Source: CAWFFV01 sp963814985
GTDB taxonomy: Bacteria; Chloroflexota; Ktedonobacteria; Ktedonobacterales; Ktedonobacteraceae
Direction of reading: 5' to 3'
Assembly (NCBI GenBank): GCA_963814985.1
Contig: CAWFFV010000054.1
Location: 62,001-126,000, forward strand
Length of the DNA stretch: 64,000 nt
Shown here: positions 17,245 to 25,578 of the stretch, in pieces
Layout: each line of letters opens with the position of its first letter
Position numbering within the stretch: position 1 is the stretch's first letter
The notes under the pieces: model-generated
The model's input: only the letters and a program-made list of their open reading frames with translations
The model's database searches: none
What the model was told of the DNA's origin: nothing
Position numbers and translations under genes: made by a program

Positions 17245-18120
17245 TCAAGAAATATACTTGCCAATCAGCAAATCATATTTCTCTTTCACTTCTGCCGGAA
17301 TCAATGAACGATCTGTGATAATAGCCATTGCCAGTGCATCGGCACAATCACAGGCTACAGTAGCACGGTCAGCGGGGATCTTTTGTGCCACATCCCGGAG
17401 AATACGTTGTGCGTTAGCAACGTTGGCACTAAGGTTTGCAATCACCATCTCGACAGTGACAGAAGCCTCTGACTCATGCCAGCAATCATAATCGGTAGCG
17501 CAGGCAATTGTGGCATAGCATAGTTCTGCTTCACGTGCCAGTTTCGCCTCTGGAAGGGCTGTCATCCCAATAATGTCCATACCTAGCTTGCGGTACACAT
17601 TCGATTCGGCTTTGGTGGAGAAGAGCGGACCTTCCATACAAACATAGCTGCCTCCCTCATGTACTTTCACGTCACCCAGTGCACGCGCAGAGTCAAGGAG
17701 GAGTTTGCTCAGAGTAGGACAAAATGGTTCGGCGAAGGTACAATGGACGACGATACCACCTTCGTAGAAGCTATTGACGCGGCTCTTTGTGCGATCAAAT
17801 AACTGGCTGGGTATCACCAGATCACGTGGTGCAATATCTTCGCGCAGACTTCCCACAGCACTGACAGAAATCACCCACTCGACACCAAGGCTTTTCAATG
17901 CCCAGATATTGGCACGAACGGGAATCTCGCTGGGATTGATACGATGTCCTCGCCCATGACGTGGCAGAAAGGCCATCGATACTCCCGAGACTTTGCCAAC
18001 GGTGATAATGTCGCTGGGATCACCAAAGGGCGTCTGCACTCTGACTTCCTCAACATCGGTCATACTCTCCATGTGGTATAGACCACTACCGCCGATCACA
18101 CCAATGGTCGCTTGTGGCAT
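17245..18120 (-). CDS. mtnP: S-methyl-5'-thioadenosine phosphorylase
   Basis: A 291-residue purine/MTA phosphorylase of the PNP superfamily. Visible features are I-G-V-I-G-G-S-G-L-Y at the start, the phosphate-site R-H-G-R-G-H, then C-M-E-G-P-L-F-S-T-K-A-E-S near residue 190, M-T-A-L-P-E-A-K-L-A-R-E-A-E-L-C-Y and A-T-D-Y-D-C-W, which carries the base-binding Asp. These match MTAP, which cleaves 5'-methylthioadenosine from polyamine synthesis to adenine and methylthioribose-1-phosphate. It lies 70 bp downstream of tyrS on the same strand. Confidence 0.92.
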   Translation of the reverse strand: MPQATIGVIGGSGLYHMESMTDVEEVRVQTPFGDPSDIITVGKVSGVSMAFLPRHGRGHRINPSEIPVRANIWALKSLGVEWVISVSAVGSLREDIAPRDLVIPSQLFDRTKSRVNSFYEGGIVVHCTFAEPFCPTLSKLLLDSARALGDVKVHEGGSYVCMEGPLFSTKAESNVYRKLGMDIIGMTALPEAKLAREAELCYATIACATDYDCWHESEASVTVEMVIANLSANVANAQRILRDVAQKIPADRATVACDCADALAMAIITDRSLIPAEVKEKYDLLIGKYIS

Positions 18121-18190
18121 ATGCGCAAAACCTCCTTAAAGAAAGAGACAAAAAAATTAATATGGGCGCGATATCGCACGCCCCTGTATC

Positions 18191-19426
18191 TTATCCTCTA
18201 ATCCTGATATACTGCCGCTTGCCAACTTTGAGAATCGCTCCCTCAATAACGTCTACTTTAAAATCCCCATCGGTAATTCGCACAGATTCACCTGTTTCCC
18301 CTTTGGGGAATAACGTGACAGCGCCTTGCTTGATAAGCTCTCTGGCCTTATTATTGCTTCCCGCCAGCTTCGCATCGACCATTAGATCAACAACATTTTT
18401 CGACTCGCTGAGACGGTAGTCAGGAATATCGGTTGGCAACTTGCGCTCAGAGAACTGACGAATGAAGGCTTCTTCTGCCTCCTGGGCTGCCGCCACATTA
18501 TGGAATTCGGCGACGATCTCACGAGCCATACGACGCTTGACATCTCTAGGATTAAGCGTTCCTTCTGCCATCTTGCGATCGAACTCGTCAAGTTCGGCCT
18601 CGTCAACATCCGTCAGCGTCTCAAAGTAAGAGCGCATGGTCTGATCGGGTAACGACATCAGTTTCCCGTACATATCATTAGCTGGCGCTGTCATAGCAAT
18701 ATAGTTATCTAGCGACTTACCCATCTTCTTAACGCCATCCAGCCCGACAATCAAGTGCATGGTCAGAATTTGCTGCGATAGTTGCCCAAAGATCGGCTGT
18801 AGCTCACGCCCAACCAGAAGATTGAAGGTTTGATCAGTTCCACCAATTTCGATATCTGAGCGCAAGGCCACAGAGTCATAGCCCTGTAACAGAGGGTACA
18901 TGAATTCAGCGAGATAGATTTCGATACCACCCTTATAGCGTTTCGAGAAATCATCACGCTCTAACATCTGCGCTACGGTCTTGTAACCAAGCAGCTTAAT
19001 GGCATCACCAAGGCTAAAAGCATCAAACCATTCACTCTGCCGATGGACCTCTGTCTGTTCGCGATCCACGATTCTAAAAAACTGATCAAGGTAGGTCTTA
19101 GCATTAGCATTGACCTGCTCAGCCGTTAAGGATTTGCGTGCCTCAACTCGCCCGCTAGGATCACCCAGGCGTGCCGTCCAGTCGCCAATCACAACGACAG
19201 TCTTATGCCCCAGGCGCTGAAATTGGCGGAGTTTGCGGAAAACAACCGCATGCCCAATTGTCAGTTCATAGTGAGTCGGATCTACCCCCAGTTTCACACG
19301 TAGCGGCTCGCCTTTATTGCCTTCCAGCAGCAGGCGGCGCAGATCCACTTCCTTCTCGACCTGCGCAACACCTCGTGTCAACAGGTATTCAATGTCTCTG
19401 GATGTTGGTTGTTGTTTCACAGACAC
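18191..19426 (-). CDS. tyrS: Tyrosine-tRNA ligase
   Basis: A 411-residue class I aminoacyl-tRNA synthetase. The HIGH-like motif reads H-Y-E-L-T-I-G-H-A near residue 52, and the KMSKS-like motif is K-K-M-G-K-S near residue 231. An S4 RNA-binding domain covers about residues 345-411 (V-V-D-L-M-V-D-A-K-L-A-G-S-N-N-K-A-R-E-L-I). This is the TyrZ-like longer form common outside enterobacteria. The upstream region, shared with the divergent methyltransferase gene, shows no T-box signature. Confidence 0.95.
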   Translation of the reverse strand: MSVKQQPTSRDIEYLLTRGVAQVEKEVDLRRLLLEGNKGEPLRVKLGVDPTHYELTIGHAVVFRKLRQFQRLGHKTVVVIGDWTARLGDPSGRVEARKSLTAEQVNANAKTYLDQFFRIVDREQTEVHRQSEWFDAFSLGDAIKLLGYKTVAQMLERDDFSKRYKGGIEIYLAEFMYPLLQGYDSVALRSDIEIGGTDQTFNLLVGRELQPIFGQLSQQILTMHLIVGLDGVKKMGKSLDNYIAMTAPANDMYGKLMSLPDQTMRSYFETLTDVDEAELDEFDRKMAEGTLNPRDVKRRMAREIVAEFHNVAAAQEAEEAFIRQFSERKLPTDIPDYRLSESKNVVDLMVDAKLAGSNNKARELIKQGAVTLFPKGETGESVRITDGDFKVDVIEGAILKVGKRQYIRIRG

Positions 19427-19647
19427 TTCCGCGTTCCTCCCAAATTATGTATTCAGCAGCTTGCCAGCATTGTAGCAGAATACGGGGGAGCCGTCGAGAG
19501 GATAGTTCTTGAAGAACAACGGGCAACCTCTCCAGGGCATAGCCAGTTTCCTCTCTAAATTGCAGTCTTACACCATTCCACAAACAGAAAAAAAGAGATA
19601 CAATAAAGACAAACGATCATTCAATCTGGTGGGAGAAGAATATTTTG
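19427..19647. other. Divergent intergenic region tyrS / homocysteine methyltransferase
   Basis: These 221 bp hold the start regions of two divergent genes. I searched by eye for T-box and SAM-riboswitch motifs and found none. A GGGAGAAG ribosome-binding site lies at 19631-19638 for the plus-strand gene. No clear promoter pair was recognised. Confidence 0.35.
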
Positions 19648-21588
19648 ATGAAATATCCGTTGCTAGAACAGCTACAACAGCGTCCCATGCTCTGTGATGG
19701 TGCCATGGGTACGCTGTTGTATACGCGCGGAGTAACCTATGAACAATGCTTTGATGCACTCAACTTAACGCGTCCCGAACTGATCCAAAGTATCCATAGC
19801 GAATATATCAATGCCGGTGCCCAGATTATAGAAACAAATACCTTTGGGGCGAACCGAACAAAACTCGAAACCCATCATCTGGGCGAGCAAGTTCGAGAGA
19901 TCAATTTCCGAGCCGCACGCCTGGCCCGTGAGGCACGCGAAATAGCAGGACAACCTGTCTTCATTGCCGGGGCGGTAGGTCCCAGCGGGCGTCCACTTCA
20001 GGCTCCCGACGAGCAGCGTTTGAGTGAACTACGTACTACTTTCCGTGAGCAGATTGAAGCTCTCCAGGAAGGTGGTGTTGATCTACTCATCCTTGAAACA
20101 TTTTCGAGTCTGGCAGAACTACGCCAGGCAGTACTGGCTGCCCAGGAAGTTGGTGGCCTTCCCATCGTTGCTCAAATGAGTTTCTATGAAGATGGTCATA
20201 CGCTCTCTGGACGCTCGGCATCTCGCGTGGCCACAGTCCTGAGTGATCTTGGGGTTGATGTGATAGGAGCCAATTGTAGCGTAGGGCCAGCCGCTACGCT
20301 GGATGTTTTGGAAGAGATGATAGCAACAGTCAAGTTGCTAGGGGATACAACTCTTACTTCCCCATTCTTTTCAGCACAACCCAATGCAGGTCTCCCCAAA
20401 CGTATCGACAACCGTTTCTTCTATGTCTCGGCACCTGAGTACTTTGCCGACTATGCCTTGAATTTTGCCAGAGCAGGCGTACGCTTGATTGGTGGCTGTT
20501 GTGGTACTACCCCACGCCATATCGCTGCAATGCGTAAAGCACTCGATGCACATTATGGGGTTTCTCACCAATTTGCGACAGCGATAGTCAAAGATGTCAA
20601 GACACCCAAACCACAAAATTCTGTTGATGGTAAGACAACTATTGCCAGATTGATTGAAGACGAGGTCATCCTACCGCGTCAGGGTTCGCAAACCCTCCTC
20701 CAGGAGAGGCTGGCTGCCGGTGAGTTTGTCGTAAGCGTTGAACTTGATCCACCCAAGGGCTTAAATCCGACCAAAATTCTTGAAGGTGCGGCCTTGTTAC
20801 AAAAGGCTGGCGTCGATTGTATTAACATTGCTGATAGTCCAATGGCACGCGTACGTATGAGCTGTATTGCTCTGGCCCGCCTGATTCAGGATCATCTGGG
20901 CATCGAGACAATTATTCACCTTACTACCCGCGACCGCAACTTGATGGCATTACAGTCCGAGTTGTTGGGTGCCCACGCTCTGGGAATTCGCAATATTCTT
21001 GCCTTGACTGGTGATCCGCAACGTGTTGGAGACTATCCCAATACAACAGGCGTATGGGATGTGGACTCAGTTGGCCTGATGCGGATTATACGAAGTATGA
21101 ACGAAGGTCATGATGCAGCAGGATCATCGATTGGAGCCAAAGCTTCATTCCATATCGGTTGCGCACTCAACTTGAATATGACCGACGACGAGACGGATCG
21201 CGAGATTGAGAAATATCAGAGTAAAATTGAGGCTGGCGCACATTTTATTATGACACAACCGATCTACGAGCTTGCGCCACTGGAGCGCTTCTTAAACAGG
21301 GCTGGGAAGCCGCCAATTCCCTTACTCCTTGGCTGTATCCCCTTGCATAGTTCCCGACATGCAGAGTACCTGCATAACGAGGTACCTGGCATTACTATTC
21401 CAGATGACGTACGAGCACGTATGCGAACCGCTGGAGAACGAGGACATGAAGAGGGTTTGAGATTGGCACAGGGGTTGCTGGCAATGGCGCAAAGTCTGAT
21501 CCAGGGTGTCTATTTTATGCCATCCTATGGGCGCTATGATGTGGTCAGCGAATTAACCAGAACACTCCAGGCGAAAGCAATAACATAG
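19648..21588 (+). CDS. Bifunctional homocysteine S-methyltransferase / methylenetetrahydrofolate reductase
   Basis: A 646-residue fusion. Residues about 1-300 form a Pfam homocysteine S-methyltransferase domain with D-G-A-M-G-T, G-A-N-C-S and the zinc-binding G-G-C-C-G-T-T-P. Residues about 345-630 form a MetF-type methylenetetrahydrofolate reductase with a FAD-binding TIM barrel (V-S-V-E-L-D-P-P-K-G, then I-L-A-L-T-G-D-P). This domain order matches the YitJ type of Firmicutes and Chloroflexota. It would make 5-methyl-THF and move a methyl group to homocysteine. An in-frame TTG at 19645 is an alternative start. It is divergent from tyrS. Confidence 0.93.
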   Translation: MKYPLLEQLQQRPMLCDGAMGTLLYTRGVTYEQCFDALNLTRPELIQSIHSEYINAGAQIIETNTFGANRTKLETHHLGEQVREINFRAARLAREAREIAGQPVFIAGAVGPSGRPLQAPDEQRLSELRTTFREQIEALQEGGVDLLILETFSSLAELRQAVLAAQEVGGLPIVAQMSFYEDGHTLSGRSASRVATVLSDLGVDVIGANCSVGPAATLDVLEEMIATVKLLGDTTLTSPFFSAQPNAGLPKRIDNRFFYVSAPEYFADYALNFARAGVRLIGGCCGTTPRHIAAMRKALDAHYGVSHQFATAIVKDVKTPKPQNSVDGKTTIARLIEDEVILPRQGSQTLLQERLAAGEFVVSVELDPPKGLNPTKILEGAALLQKAGVDCINIADSPMARVRMSCIALARLIQDHLGIETIIHLTTRDRNLMALQSELLGAHALGIRNILALTGDPQRVGDYPNTTGVWDVDSVGLMRIIRSMNEGHDAAGSSIGAKASFHIGCALNLNMTDDETDREIEKYQSKIEAGAHFIMTQPIYELAPLERFLNRAGKPPIPLLLGCIPLHSSRHAEYLHNEVPGITIPDDVRARMRTAGERGHEEGLRLAQGLLAMAQSLIQGVYFMPSYGRYDVVSELTRTLQAKAIT

Positions 21589-21627
21589 AAGTTCGACGAT
21601 CAGCTCCACATTTGATAAAAGCACAAC

Positions 21628-21653
21628 AAGGATGCCCTGTAAAGAGCATCCTT
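21628..21653. terminator. Bidirectional hairpin terminator
   Basis: AAGGATGC / GCATCCTT with a 10-nt loop lies between two convergent genes, the MTHFR fusion and the thioredoxin-domain gene, whose last bases it touches. T-rich or A-rich tracts beside it suit termination from both sides. Confidence 0.6.
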
Positions 21654-23278
21654 TACAGCCATTTATTCTCGATAGCCTGTGCCACAACACAGGCATAAAT
21701 CGCACCTTGAATCCCTGTTCGGCGATATTTTTCCCGGCAGCCAGAGAGGACAAGCAGGGCCGTATCACGTAAATTTTGCCGATTACTGTAGACCGCCATA
21801 CGCAGCAAACACTCGGCCGCAATAGCATTCTCCGTAAGCGGTTGCTCGCGCAATGATAAGCGTCCCATAGCGTGGATATCTTCGGGATAGTCATAAAAAA
21901 GACCATTTGACCTATCGAGCAGCTCTTGACAAGCAAAATGCATCAATGCAATTGCTGTCTCAAGATACTGTTTGCGTCCATGAATTTCATAGGCATCGAG
22001 CAAGGTACGAGTCATCCACACTTGATCCGCCAGTTGTCCCGGCAAATCGGCATGTCCACTCACAGCATAATGATACATACTGCCTTCCCGGTGCATCATA
22101 TGCTCACAAAGACAATCCAGAGCATGTAACGCCATCGTATCCAATGAAGAATGACCCAGTACCTGAGCAGCCAGCAAGTAGGACGAGATCATACGGGCAT
22201 TCCACGAGACATAGACAGTCTTATCTACATGAGGCACTACTTGTGATGCACGGGAATACGGTCCTGGCTCATAGTATTCTTCATCAGCGCTCTGACTTCC
22301 ACTGAAGAGACTCAGCCCTGGCTGCCAGAGTGTGCTATTAATATAGAGCAACAGATGCTTTGCCAGATCAATCCACTTTTGCTCGTGCGTCGCTTGCGCA
22401 GTGAGCAAGACAAGGCGAAGCAATGCAGCATTCTCCTCCAGCATCTTCTCTGTATGTGGTGTACTCCAGTCGCTAGCGGCAGAATAGCGAAAAAAACCGC
22501 CCTCCTCTTTATCCCACAGTCCACCATCGCACATTTGCTCCAAAGAATAGCACACCATGTTTAATGCATCGGGTTGACGGCCATTTTGTGCTAACAGCAA
22601 TAAGAGTTCCAGGGCTTCTGGATGTGGAAATTTAAGATGTGGATGGATAATAAAACCACCATTATCAGCGTCATAGAGGTCACGCAGTACCACACCAGCC
22701 TCGGTAGGCAGGTCTTCCAAAGCAGCACGTTCTTCCTGCAATAACGAGCGTAGCCCTGTTGCAGGAAGTGTCTGGGTAAGTTTACGAGTGGAACGATGGC
22801 TTTGCAGCAGATGTACCTGTTCAGCAATCTCTTCCCTGTGTTCACTGTAGTAGCGTCGTATATGTCCCAGATAATACAGCATTTGCTTAGGAGGTACATA
22901 GACACCTCCCCAGAGAATCTCTCCTTCGGAAGAAAGCAAAACGACACTCGGCCAGCCATTTTGGTTGTAGCGTTGATTTACATCAGGACGGAAATCACTA
23001 TCGACCCGCACGGGAATATAATCGTTGTTCACAATAGTAATGATACTTGGCTCAGAAAGCGTTGTCTCATCCATGATGTGGCACCACTGGCACCACGACG
23101 ATGCAATTACTAAAAAAATAGGCCTATCCAATTGGATAGCTTCTTCAAACGCCATTTTTCCCCATGATCGCCAGTGGATCTTATGGGCCTGGTTGGGACG
23201 CGGAGAAAAACGAAATATTTCAGGTATTGGGGCAGATGACCATGAGTGACTGGCGACTACATTGCTGCTCATGCTCAA
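21653..23278 (-). CDS. Thioredoxin-domain protein of the YyaL/SPATA20 family (DUF255)
   Basis: A 541-residue protein, shorter than the usual 650-700. The N-terminal thioredoxin-like domain has S-S-W-C-Q-W-C-H near residue 62, the W-C-x-W-C-H motif of the DUF255 family, followed by V-R-V-D-S-D-F-R-P-D and G-W-P-S. The remaining part is an alpha/alpha-barrel region resembling N-acylglucosamine 2-epimerases, with H-P-H-L-K-F-P-H-P-E and V-Y-V-S-W-N-A-R. Function in bacteria is not established. Compared with longer relatives the linker between the domains looks compressed. Confidence 0.83.
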   Translation of the reverse strand: MSMSSNVVASHSWSSAPIPEIFRFSPRPNQAHKIHWRSWGKMAFEEAIQLDRPIFLVIASSWCQWCHIMDETTLSEPSIITIVNNDYIPVRVDSDFRPDVNQRYNQNGWPSVVLLSSEGEILWGGVYVPPKQMLYYLGHIRRYYSEHREEIAEQVHLLQSHRSTRKLTQTLPATGLRSLLQEERAALEDLPTEAGVVLRDLYDADNGGFIIHPHLKFPHPEALELLLLLAQNGRQPDALNMVCYSLEQMCDGGLWDKEEGGFFRYSAASDWSTPHTEKMLEENAALLRLVLLTAQATHEQKWIDLAKHLLLYINSTLWQPGLSLFSGSQSADEEYYEPGPYSRASQVVPHVDKTVYVSWNARMISSYLLAAQVLGHSSLDTMALHALDCLCEHMMHREGSMYHYAVSGHADLPGQLADQVWMTRTLLDAYEIHGRKQYLETAIALMHFACQELLDRSNGLFYDYPEDIHAMGRLSLREQPLTENAIAAECLLRMAVYSNRQNLRDTALLVLSGCREKYRRTGIQGAIYACVVAQAIENKWL

Positions 23279-23476
23279 GCCTCCTTCGCGTCAATCCTGT
23301 TTTTTGGGGGATACATGTTAGACAAGCCTTCACTATCTTGTGCCTCAAAGCTCTTCATACTTATAAGTATACCACAAAAACTGCGTGATATGGCTGAGAA
23401 AAAGATAAGAAAACCTGCCAAAAATCATTTTTGCGAAGATAGTTTCACATCATGCGTAAGGTTTCCTTCCTCTTGA
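23279..23476. other. Intergenic stretch upstream of truncated tnpB
   Basis: Nothing beyond the 5' side of the minus-strand thioredoxin-domain gene is recognised here. The TnpB reading frame is closed by a TGA at 23474-23476. No IS605-type terminal hairpin is visible on this side. Confidence 0.3.
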
Positions 23477-24505
23477 GAAAAGAGTTCTCAACATGAACAA
23501 TTCTCACAAGCCCGTCAAGCGGCTGCGGATCGTGCCTGGTTTGCCATCTCTCGCTTCTATGAGAACTGCCGGACAAAGAAGCCTGGGAAGAAGGGATACC
23601 CAAAGTTTCAGCACAACAACCGTAGTGTAGAGTACAAGGCAACGGGTTGGAAATTAGAGCCAGATGGAAAACATATCACCTTCACGGATGGTTGTGGGAT
23701 TGGGTGTCTCCGCTTGATTGGAACCCGTGACATTGAAATATTTCCTGTTAAACAGATCAAGCGTGTTCGGATCGTACGGCGTGCTGATGGCTACTACTGC
23801 CAGTTCGGAGTCCTGGCAGATCGTCTCATCTCGCATACGCCCACAGGGAAGCAGATCGGAATTGATGTAGGACTCAAAGCCTACTATACCGACTCAGAAG
23901 GCTGTACCGTAGAGAACCCGCGCCACTATCGCAAAGCTGAAAAGCGACTCAAAAGACTTCATCGTCAACTCTCTCGCAAGCAGAAGAAAAGCAGTAACCG
24001 TAAGAAATCACGAAAAATTTTAGCAAAAGCGTATTTGAAGGTGCAAAGGCAGCGTGAAGATTTTGCCAGAAAGACGGCAAACACGTTAGTCACGTCTTGC
24101 GACCTGATTGCCTTTGAAAACCTCAAGATACGCAATCTGGTGAAAAATCGTCATCTGGCAAAGAGCATTCATGACGCAGGTTGGGGAACGTTCCTGCAAT
24201 GGGTGAAAGCCTATGGAGCCATGCACAACATCCCTGTGATAGCTGTGGCTCCTCAGTTCACGAGCCAGAATTGTTCGGATTGTGGCACGCTGGTCAAGAA
24301 AAGCTTAAGCGTACGGACCCATATCTGCCAGGAATGCGGTGTGGTGTTGGATCGCGATCATAATGCCGCTCTCAACATTTTGCAGAAAGCATTGCAACGT
24401 AGCGTGGGGCACACGCGAACCGATGAGCGCGACTCATCAAACGCTTCTGGAGATCTGGCCTCTACTGCTTCCTCCAAACGGAGAAGTGGCAAGTCGGGTC
24501 GCTGA
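23477..24505 (+). pseudogene. tnpB: TnpB, 5'-truncated
   Basis: The open frame begins directly after a TGA and has no ATG near its start. It encodes about 342 residues beginning within the TnpB N-terminal domain (A-R-Q-A-A-A-D-R-A-W-F), so some 70-90 residues are missing. All RuvC catalytic residues remain: the Asp of G-I-D-V-G-L-K-A-Y, the Glu of A-F-E-N-L-K-I-R and the Asp of D-R-D-H-N-A-A-L-N-I-L, plus a C-S-D-C-G / C-Q-E-C-G zinc ribbon. A TTG at 23714 could only yield a shorter protein. No terminal hairpins are seen on either side, unlike the other two copies, so this is an older immobile remnant. It belongs to a different TnpB lineage from the copy at 5358. Confidence 0.8.
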
Positions 24506-24520
24506 AGGAATGTAACATAC

Positions 24521-24549
24521 TTGCAAACGTGTCCCGCTCGTAGTATACT
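24521..24549 (+). promoter_or_regulatory. Promoter for infC
   Basis: TTGCAA at 24521-24526 and TATACT at 24544-24549 with a 17-bp spacer form a good sigma-70 type promoter. It sits right after the tnpB remnant and would give a leader of about 135 nt before the infC start. Confidence 0.6.
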
Positions 24550-24689
24550 TGAACAGTTCGTTACAGACCGTTCATTGCCTGGAATCACATCCTCAAAGAG
24601 CACAACGGTGCCTGATGTCAGGCCAGACGAACGGAGACAAATTAGGAGAGCATTTGCGTTTGTTAGTATCAAAAGAGGAGGTTCGGCCT

Positions 24690-25341
24690 ATTAACAGGGA
24701 CTTTCGGGGGAATGACCGTCCGCGTGAGACACGAGTGAATGAGCGCATTCGTGCACGTGAGATACGCTTAATCGATGAGAATGGCGAGATGATGGGAGTG
24801 ATGCCCCCTGTACGTGCGCTTGATATTGCCCGTGACAAGAATTCTTGATCTGGTTGAGGTATCGCCCAATGCCATCCCACCAGTCTGCAAGCTGATGGAT
24901 TATGGGCGCTTCAAGTATGAGCAAGCGAAGAAAGAGAACGAGGCTCGCAAAAATCAAAAAACGATTACACTCAAAGAGATTCGCATGCGGCCACGTACAG
25001 ATGAGCATGATGTCGAAGTCAAGACACGCAAGATCCAGGAGTTTCTGGCTGAAGGTGATAAGGTAAGAGTGAGTGTACAGTTCCGCGGAGCTGAGATGCG
25101 TCACCCGGATATTGGTCGTAAGTTGCTGGACGAAATTGCAGAAGTGTTGAAGGGGACGGTTACCATTGAGCGTTCGCCTATGATGGAAGGCCGAATGATG
25201 TCGATGATCGTCTCTCGTGCTCCTGGATGGGAACCACCGAAGAAACAGGCTCCTATTAGTAATGGTAAACAGCACACAACACCGAACTCTGTAGACGATA
25301 CGCCACACAACAGCGATACGACAGAGACTCCACAGCAATAG
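24690..25341 (+). CDS. infC: Translation initiation factor IF-3, ATT start, one frameshift
   Basis: Translation most likely starts at the ATT at 24690, as the rare AUU codon is the known start of infC in many bacteria and allows IF-3 to limit its own synthesis. A strong GAGGAGG site ends 8 nt upstream. The N-terminal domain reads R-V-N-E-R-I-R-A-R-E-I-R-L-I-D-E-N-G-E. The frame then breaks at 24841-24846, where one extra T turns D-K-N-L-D-L-V-E-V into a stop; the C-terminal domain resumes in the next frame with P-P-V-C-K-L-M-D-Y-G and K-N-Q-K-T-I-T-L-K-E-I-R. Since IF-3 is essential, a sequencing error or programmed frameshift is more likely than loss. No rpmI/rplT follows; a terminator does. 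Confidence 0.87.
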
Positions 25342-25420
25342 GTACTCAACTCCACATGCCAGACGTCATTCGCTCGGTAGCAAGACAGTGAGTTCCGCGT
25401 AAGTAATCAGAGAAGCTCCT

Positions 25421-25456
25421 GAGGGTGTAGTTCTTTTAGACTACACCCTCCTTTGT
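25421..25456 (+). terminator. Rho-independent terminator after infC
   Basis: An 11-bp perfect stem GAGGGTGTAGT / ACTACACCCTC with an 8-nt loop is followed by CTTTGTGTT. It lies 80 bp after the infC stop and shows that infC is transcribed alone here. Confidence 0.75.
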
Positions 25457-25472
25457 GTTAGGGTAACCCCGA

Positions 25473-25501
25473 TTGACTTTTTACCCTTTGACCACTAAGA
25501 T
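25473..25501 (+). promoter_or_regulatory. Probable promoter for the S41 peptidase gene
   Basis: TTGACT at 25473-25478 and TAAGAT at 25496-25501 with a 17-bp spacer lie just past the infC terminator and about 78 bp before the chosen start codon. The -10 box is weaker than consensus. Confidence 0.45.
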
Positions 25502-25578
25502 TAAGAATAATGAATGCTGTACAAAATACATAACCATATAAGAGCACTACACAGATGCGGTGCCATACGGAGGAATCG

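Noticed and set aside
19427..19647. T-box or SAM riboswitch between tyrS and the methyltransferase
   Set aside because: I looked for the T-box sequence, specifier loop and SAM-I core on both strands and found none of them.
23714..24505. TnpB as a complete gene starting at TTG 23714
   Set aside because: In-frame TnpB sequence extends upstream to 23477, so that start lies inside the domain.
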